NCBI RefSeq assembly: GCF_014268655.2
Contig: NZ_JABWQX020000001.1
Location: 3,874,001 to 3,938,000 of the forward strand
DNA length: 64,000 nt
Source: Pseudomonas marvdashtae
GTDB taxonomy: Bacteria > Pseudomonadota > Gammaproteobacteria > Pseudomonadales > Pseudomonadaceae
Reading direction: 5' to 3'
How positions within the stretch are numbered: position 1 is the stretch's first letter; every line of letters starts with the position of its first letter. The translations under genes and the position numbers were made by a program. Under the pieces are notes generated by a model, which made no database searches, was not told where the DNA came from, and saw only the letters and a program-made list of their open reading frames with translations. Below are positions 59,673 through 64,000 of the stretch, piece after piece.

Positions 59673-60749
59673 ATGGCTGATTTACCGATCAATGACCTTA
59701 ACGTCGCCTCCAACGAGACCCTCATCACGCCTGACCAGCTCAAGCGTGATATCCCCCTGAGCGACGCTGCCCTGCGCACCGTGACCAAGGGCCGGGAAGT
59801 CATCCGCAACATTCTCGACGGCACCGACCACCGCCTGTTCGTCGTCATCGGGCCCTGCTCGATCCATGACATCAAGGCTGCCCACGAATATGCCGAGCGC
59901 CTGAAAGTGCTCGCGGCGGAAGTTTCCGACACCTTGTACCTGGTGATGCGCGTGTATTTCGAGAAGCCTCGGACTACCGTCGGCTGGAAAGGCCTGATCA
60001 ACGACCCGTACCTGGACGACTCCTTCAAGATCCAGGACGGCCTGCACATTGGTCGCCAGTTGCTGCTGGACCTGGCCGAGATGGGCCTGCCCACCGCGAC
60101 CGAGGCCCTCGACCCGATCTCGCCGCAATATTTGCAGGATTTGATCAGTTGGTCGGCCATTGGCGCGCGCACCACCGAATCCCAGACCCACCGCGAAATG
60201 GCCTCTGGCCTGTCGTCGGCCGTGGGCTTCAAGAACGGCACCGACGGCGGCCTCACCGTGGCGATCAACGCCTTGCAGTCGGTTTCCAGCCCGCATCGTT
60301 TCCTGGGTATCAACCAGGAAGGCGGCGTGTCGATCGTGACGACCAAGGGCAACGCCTACGGCCACGTGGTGCTGCGCGGCGGCAACGGCAAGCCGAACTA
60401 TGATTCGGTCAGCGTCGCGTTGTGCGAACAGGCCCTGAACAAGGCGAAGATCAAGCCGAACATCATGGTCGATTGCAGCCACGCCAACTCCAACAAGGAT
60501 CCGGCGCTGCAACCGCTGGTGATGGAGAACGTCGCCAACCAGATCCTGGAGGGCAACCAGTCGATCATCGGCCTGATGGTCGAAAGTCATCTGAACTGGG
60601 GCTGCCAGGCAATCCCGAAAGACCTCGCAGATTTGCAGTACGGCGTCTCCATCACCGATGCCTGCATCGACTGGAGCGCGACCGAGAAGACCTTGCGCGG
60701 CATGCACGCCAAGCTCAAGGACGTGCTGCCAAAGCGTCAGCGCAGCTGA
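59673..60749 (+). CDS. Class I 3-deoxy-7-phosphoheptulonate synthase
   Basis: 358 residues, AroF/G/H type. LFVVIGPCSIHDIKAAHEYA, VYFEKPRTTVGWKGLINDP, GARTTESQTHREMASGLS and IMVDCSHANSNKDP are class I signatures. First shikimate step. The window also holds a class II enzyme, so flux enters by two unrelated folds, probably with different feedback control. Confidence 0.95.
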   Translation: MADLPINDLNVASNETLITPDQLKRDIPLSDAALRTVTKGREVIRNILDGTDHRLFVVIGPCSIHDIKAAHEYAERLKVLAAEVSDTLYLVMRVYFEKPRTTVGWKGLINDPYLDDSFKIQDGLHIGRQLLLDLAEMGLPTATEALDPISPQYLQDLISWSAIGARTTESQTHREMASGLSSAVGFKNGTDGGLTVAINALQSVSSPHRFLGINQEGGVSIVTTKGNAYGHVVLRGGNGKPNYDSVSVALCEQALNKAKIKPNIMVDCSHANSNKDPALQPLVMENVANQILEGNQSIIGLMVESHLNWGCQAIPKDLADLQYGVSITDACIDWSATEKTLRGMHAKLKDVLPKRQRS

Positions 60750-60771
60750 TCGGCGAATTGCACGCATAAAA

Positions 60772-60805
60772 AAACGCCGGGCTTTTCAGTCCGGCGTTTT
60801 TTTGT
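60772..60805. terminator. Bidirectional terminator between aroF-like gene and GNAT gene
   Basis: AAACGCCGG (60772-60780), GCTTTTCAGT, CCGGCGTTT (60791-60799), with A- and T-runs on the sides. Confidence 0.93.
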
Positions 60806-60819
60806 GCGATCCAAACGTT

Positions 60820-61104
60820 TCAGAGCTTCGCCGCGTGCCGCTGGTGTCGCTCCATGTAACGCTCCACATAGGAGCAGGACGGGATCACCGTGTAGCCCAT
60901 TTCCTCGGCGTACTTGAGCGCCTCTTCGGTCAACTTCGCAGCAATCCCCCTGCCACGCAAGGCGTTGGGCACGAACGTGCGATAGATGTCCAGGGTCTGC
61001 TTGCCCAGGTCCATGTAGGTCAGATAGGCACGATGACCGTCCACAATGGTCTCGAACTGATGACCAGCCTGGTCATGGTGGATGGAAACCGCCTCGCTCA
61101 TCAC
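60820..61104 (-). CDS. GNAT-like N-acetyltransferase (YjdJ/NATD1 type)
   Basis: 94 residues. GHRAYLTYMDLGKQTLDIYR, TFVPNALRGRGIAAKLTEEA with acetyl-CoA motif R-G-R-G-I-A, and VIPSCSYVERYMERH. This small single-domain family is widespread; substrate unknown. Confidence 0.9.
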   Translation of the reverse strand: MMSEAVSIHHDQAGHQFETIVDGHRAYLTYMDLGKQTLDIYRTFVPNALRGRGIAAKLTEEALKYAEEMGYTVIPSCSYVERYMERHQRHAAKL

Positions 61105-61737
61105 TACTCCTCGCGGGTCTGAATGCTGACCCCTACCTTACCGATGTTTTTCCGGCGAAGGAACATCTACGCCACCCCGTGCCTGTCTGGTCACCGAGCG
61201 CAAAAAAACCAATCGCTCAAACCCGAGCACGTCGTGAATAGTAGGCACCAATGACGCAAATGCTCAAGGCACGCCTGTCACTGAAGGGATAAACCCCGAC
61301 GGGTTTATCGATTGAGCGTCACTTTCACGCGGTAGTCGGTCAAGGCGCAATAGCTGAACATCGCCAGTTGTTGAGTCTTGAGACGAGCGCCGGTTGTTAA
61401 AGTCACCGTCTGCAGCAATAAAAGATGCTTGGATGGCTGCGCAAAAAATGAGCAAAAGTCCAGGAGAATCAATAAGCAGCGACTTTAGTGTGCTCGGGGG
61501 AGTTAGCGCGTCAACGGAACTTTTCTTCAACCACGCGCTCCATTCTGGCGGTTGCGGCTGTGTGTTTTTTAAACAGCACTCAGAAAAGTTGCCTGAAAAA
61601 CAATCACCGCCTACAATTTTTTTGCTTCTTGCGCTACGTCAGTTTACTTACTACAAGTAATGAGTAGTATGTACGCCGGCTAACTCCTCACTCTGGGGAG
61701 ACAGTCACTAAATAGAAAGTCCTTGAAGGGGAACACG
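61105..61737. other. 633-bp region upstream of oprI
   Basis: AT-richer than its surroundings. Overlapping open frames (61264-61530 minus, 61394-61660 plus) have no ribosome-binding site or recognisable product. The only clear element is the oprI promoter (61589-61617). Confidence 0.6.
61589..61617 (+). promoter_or_regulatory. Candidate oprI promoter
   Basis: TTGCCT (61589-61594), 17-base spacer, TACAAT (61612-61617). Predicted transcript start near 61624 leaves a leader of about 114 bases before the ATG, in keeping with a very abundant mRNA. Confidence 0.65.
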
Positions 61738-61989
61738 ATGAACAACGTTCTGAAATTCTCTGCTCTGGCCCTGGCCGCAGTTCTGGCTACCGGTTGCAGC
61801 AGCGCATCGAAAGAAACCGAAGCACGTCTGACTGCTACCGAAGACGCAGCAGCTCGCTCCCAAGCTCGTGCAGACGAAGCTTACCGTAAAGCTGATGAAG
61901 CTCTGGCTGCTGCTCAAAAAGCACAACAGACTGCTGACGAAGCTAACGAGCGTGCTCTGCGCATGCTGGAAAAAGCTAGCCGCAAGTAA
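61738..61989 (+). CDS. oprI: Major outer-membrane lipoprotein OprI
   Basis: 83 residues, identical in length to OprI. Signal peptide with lipobox LATGC (Cys about 19), then an uninterrupted heptad-repeat helix rich in Ala, Glu and Lys ([20 protein letters not shown]). It ends ASRK, giving a C-terminal lysine for linkage to peptidoglycan. GAAGGGGA precedes the ATG. Confidence 0.98.
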   Translation: MNNVLKFSALALAAVLATGCSSASKETEARLTATEDAAARSQARADEAYRKADEALAAAQKAQQTADEANERALRMLEKASRK

Positions 61990-62011
61990 TAGTCCTTCGG
62001 GATTGTTATCG

Positions 62012-62040
62012 AGCCGACCCATCACTGGGTCGGCTTTTTA
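62012..62040 (+). terminator. Rho-independent terminator of oprI
   Basis: AGCCGACCCA (62012-62021), TCAC, TGGGTCGGCT (62026-62035), then Ts. Confidence 0.95.
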
Positions 62041-62063
62041 TTGCCCGGCGTTTTACCGGCGAT

Positions 62064-62099
62064 AAAAAACCCGCCGACCTCGTGAGACGTCGGCGGGTT
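62064..62099 (-). terminator. Rho-independent terminator of the L,D-transpeptidase gene
   Basis: On the minus strand: arms 62089-62099 and 62068-62078 (11-bp GC-rich stem, 10-base loop), then six Ts. Confidence 0.9.
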
Positions 62100-62112
62100 G
62101 CTTTCACACAGG

Positions 62113-63084
62113 CTATTGCGTGAGGTCGATCGGCGCGCTGGAAACCATCGGGGCCGAAGTATTCGGAACAGCGACCTCTACCGGCAAGCCGTCTTCGGCA
62201 GCCACTACGTCACGCACCACGTCCCAGTTCATGCGCTGGTTGCTGGTGATGTCTTCACGCTTGAGCATCGCGTTGATGACCGCCGTGTGCTTGTCCACCA
62301 CGGACGGGTTGCCCTTGTCGTCCAGCGGCGTATGCGCTTCCAGATACACCTTGCCGCCGCTCACGCCCAACTTGTACGGGTCGTTGATGATTCGCACCGA
62401 CGTACCCACCGGCACCATGCCGGCCATTTCCAGCACGTTGTTATTGAACATCCGGAAGCAGCCGTGGCTGGTGCGCATGCCAATGCCGAACTTCTTGTTC
62501 GAACCGTGGATCAGGTAGCCCGGCGTCCCCAGGGTGAACTTGAACGGGCCCAGCGGGTTATCGGGACCGGCCGGCACGACATTGGGCAACGGATCGCCAT
62601 CGGCGGCATGTTCGGCCTTGATCGACGCCGGAGGAGTCCAGGTCGGGTTCGGCGTCTTGGCGATGATGCTGGTGTGGGCAATAGGCGAGCCCCAACCTTC
62701 ACGACCGATCCCCAACGGGAAGGTGTAGACGACGTTCCGACCCTTGGGGAAATAGTAGAGGCGGTATTCGGCGAGGTTGATCACGATGCCTTCGCGCGGG
62801 CCCGGCGGCAGGATGAAACGGGTCGGCAAGACAATTTCAGTGCCAGCGCCCGGCAACCACGGATCGACCCCAGGGTTGGCGGCGACCATCTCGGTGTAGC
62901 CCAGGTCGTAGGTGGTACCCAGGTCCGCGAAGGTGTCTTCGTACTTGGCCTTGATGACTTGCACCTGGCCGACAATGTCTTCACCCGGCGGTGGCAGGGG
63001 CAACTCCAATGCGGCAACGGGCCCAGCCATACACAGGGCGGCAAGAGACAGGCAGCGGGCGACGGCAGGCAAGCGCGGCAACAT
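62113..63084 (-). CDS. L,D-transpeptidase (YkuD/ErfK family)
   Basis: 323 residues. Signal peptide (about 25 residues), a LysM-like region (about 35-95), then the YkuD domain with active site GIGMRTSHGCFRMFNNNV, where the cysteine attacks peptidoglycan tetrapeptides. Members crosslink peptidoglycan or attach lipoproteins such as Lpp, so the neighbour oprI is a plausible substrate, by inference only. Confidence 0.93.
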   Translation of the reverse strand: MLPRLPAVARCLSLAALCMAGPVAALELPLPPPGEDIVGQVQVIKAKYEDTFADLGTTYDLGYTEMVAANPGVDPWLPGAGTEIVLPTRFILPPGPREGIVINLAEYRLYYFPKGRNVVYTFPLGIGREGWGSPIAHTSIIAKTPNPTWTPPASIKAEHAADGDPLPNVVPAGPDNPLGPFKFTLGTPGYLIHGSNKKFGIGMRTSHGCFRMFNNNVLEMAGMVPVGTSVRIINDPYKLGVSGGKVYLEAHTPLDDKGNPSVVDKHTAVINAMLKREDITSNQRMNWDVVRDVVAAEDGLPVEVAVPNTSAPMVSSAPIDLTQ

Positions 63085-63228
63085 CCGGGAAATCCTTCGC
63101 AGATCGAACAGAGGGTGTGAAGCGACGATTGTACACTGCCGCCCGTGAGTTCGGGGAGAGCGGCGCCGAGGCGTCCGATGCGCAGCAGGTCCGGGAACTG
63201 AAATCAGATCCTGTGGAAGCGAGGGGGG

Positions 63229-63522
63229 TTACAACTCGAACCGCAGCTCCGGCCAGATCGGCGAAGTGCCACGCTTCTGTGATTCGAGGATCGCCCGGCA
63301 CAACGAACAGAGGCGATGGTCCTGGAATATCTTGCGATCGACCGCCGACCAGCGTGGCTGGGCCGGCAAAAGGCTGCCGCAAAGGGTCCGGTCGGCCGAG
63401 CCGCCAAGTTCCAACTGCCGGGTCACCAGATGAACCCGCACTTCCTGGCAGGCGAACAGGTCCAACTGCTCGTCAGGCTCGATCAGTTGGTAGGCAAACA
63501 GGGACCAGGCGGGACGCGGCAT
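63229..63522 (-). CDS. Hypothetical protein with a C-terminal CxxC
   Basis: 97 residues from ATG 63522. Soluble; contains CQEVRVHLVT, DRTLCGSLLP and DHRLCSLCRAILES, an arrangement that might bind zinc. No family recognised. It lies between ldt and tesA, same strand. Confidence 0.65.
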   Translation of the reverse strand: MPRPAWSLFAYQLIEPDEQLDLFACQEVRVHLVTRQLELGGSADRTLCGSLLPAQPRWSAVDRKIFQDHRLCSLCRAILESQKRGTSPIWPELRFEL

Positions 63523-63578
63523 CGGGGGCTCCAAATCGGGGGCGCCACATTAGCCGAAACACCGCCTGTAGAAAAGCG

Positions 63579-64000
63579 TCAAAGCAGCGGTTTCAGCGCC
63601 GGCCAGACATTTTCCAGCAACTTGCCCTGGGCCGCGACGGACGGGTGCAATCCGTCCCCCTGCATCATCCCGGGTATACCCCCGACGTCCTTGAGAAAAA
63701 ACGGCACCAGCGGCACGTTCTTCTCTTCGGCCAAGGTGCTGTAGACCCGGGCGAAGGCTTCGGTGTAGCGCCGTCCATAATTGGGGGGCAACTGCATGCC
63801 CAGCAAAAGCACCTTGGCACCGCTGGCACGGGAGCTGTCGATCATCGCTGCAAGGTTTTGTTGCAATTGTGTTGGCGGCTGTCCGCGCAGGCCATCGTTG
63901 CCCCCCAGTTCCAGGATCACCAGGTCCGGCTTATGGGCTGCAAGCAGCGTCGGCAGGCGCGCCAGGCCTCCCGCACTGGTGTCGCCACTGATAGACGCAT
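63579..64000 (-). CDS. tesA: SGNH/GDSL esterase TesA (lysophospholipase L1-type), 5' end beyond window
   Basis: The frame is open through position 64000; the first full codon read is at 63998. ISGDTSAGGLARLP, then VILELGGNDGLRG (block III Asn) and DGLHPSVAAQG (catalytic Asp and His) are the TesA/arylesterase signatures. The N-terminal signal peptide and GDSL serine lie outside. Periplasmic thioesterase/arylesterase. Confidence 0.9.
   Translation of the reverse strand, partial: ASISGDTSAGGLARLPTLLAAHKPDLVILELGGNDGLRGQPPTQLQQNLAAMIDSSRASGAKVLLLGMQLPPNYGRRYTEAFARVYSTLAEEKNVPLVPFFLKDVGGIPGMMQGDGLHPSVAAQGKLLENVWPALKPLL

Noticed and set aside
61264..61660. Two overlapping small open frames upstream of oprI
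   Set aside because: No start signals and no motif; the region is better explained as the oprI promoter and leader.

Overview
The window is a continuous stretch of a Pseudomonas chromosome, most like the P. fluorescens group. The evidence is the pyoverdine genes (pvdL, pvdS), the 83-residue lipoprotein OprI, an EF-P with arginine at position 32 next to EarP, a REPIN-type repeat, high GC content, and several blocks that keep the P. aeruginosa PAO1 gene order as I remember it (moeA-moaB-mobA, yqjD-like genes then dgt then a Roc-like two-component pair, sagS-ospR-gpx-msrB-alaA, efp-earP). I see no rRNA, tRNA, CRISPR array, prophage, integrase or insertion sequence.

Region 1 (1-6.9 kb) is a pyoverdine locus. 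The 5' part of the giant peptide synthetase PvdL runs leftward off the window. The sigma factor gene pvdS is divergent from it, and a GNAT acyltransferase gene (pvdY-like) converges on pvdS. The control circuit is readable: a Fur-box-like sequence lies in the pvdS promoter, and PvdS-type iron-starvation promoters lie in front of pvdL and the acyltransferase gene.

Region 2 (6.9-20.3 kb) is housekeeping and signalling: a periplasmic binding protein, a TetR regulator, a DEDDh exonuclease, PpnP, a MOSC protein, CheV, an Hpt-like protein without a phospho-acceptor histidine, a NarX/NarL-type pair, YegS, and molybdenum cofactor genes moeA, moaB and mobA. Region 3 (20.4-26.2 kb) holds a CPA2 antiporter, an ammonium transporter, a three-gene envelope operon and a dGTPase.

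Region 4 (26.5-37.7 kb) is dense in signalling: a BvgS-like sensor and its regulator (RocS2/RocA2-like), a large HD-GYP protein with an insertion in its catalytic domain, MsrC, a DUF815 ATPase and a SagS-like hybrid kinase. Region 5 (37.6-53.1 kb) concerns oxidative stress and general metabolism: ospR-gpx with a perfect 14-bp-arm operator, msrB, alaA, htpX, tpm, deaD, a class II DAHP synthase, AlkX, and a second OhrR-like regulator. That regulator is followed by a secreted esterase gene instead of ohr.

Region 6 (53.1-64 kb) has efp-earP, a Gre-like factor, cysB, a universal stress protein, a 5'-nucleotidase, a ketopantoate-reductase-like gene, a class I DAHP synthase, oprI, an L,D-transpeptidase and the start-less end of tesA. 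No wholly novel multigene system is evident. The most useful leads are the pyoverdine promoter circuit, the degenerate Hpt protein, the ohr-slot replacement with its paired operator motifs, the inserted HD-GYP protein, and several unexplained inverted repeats.
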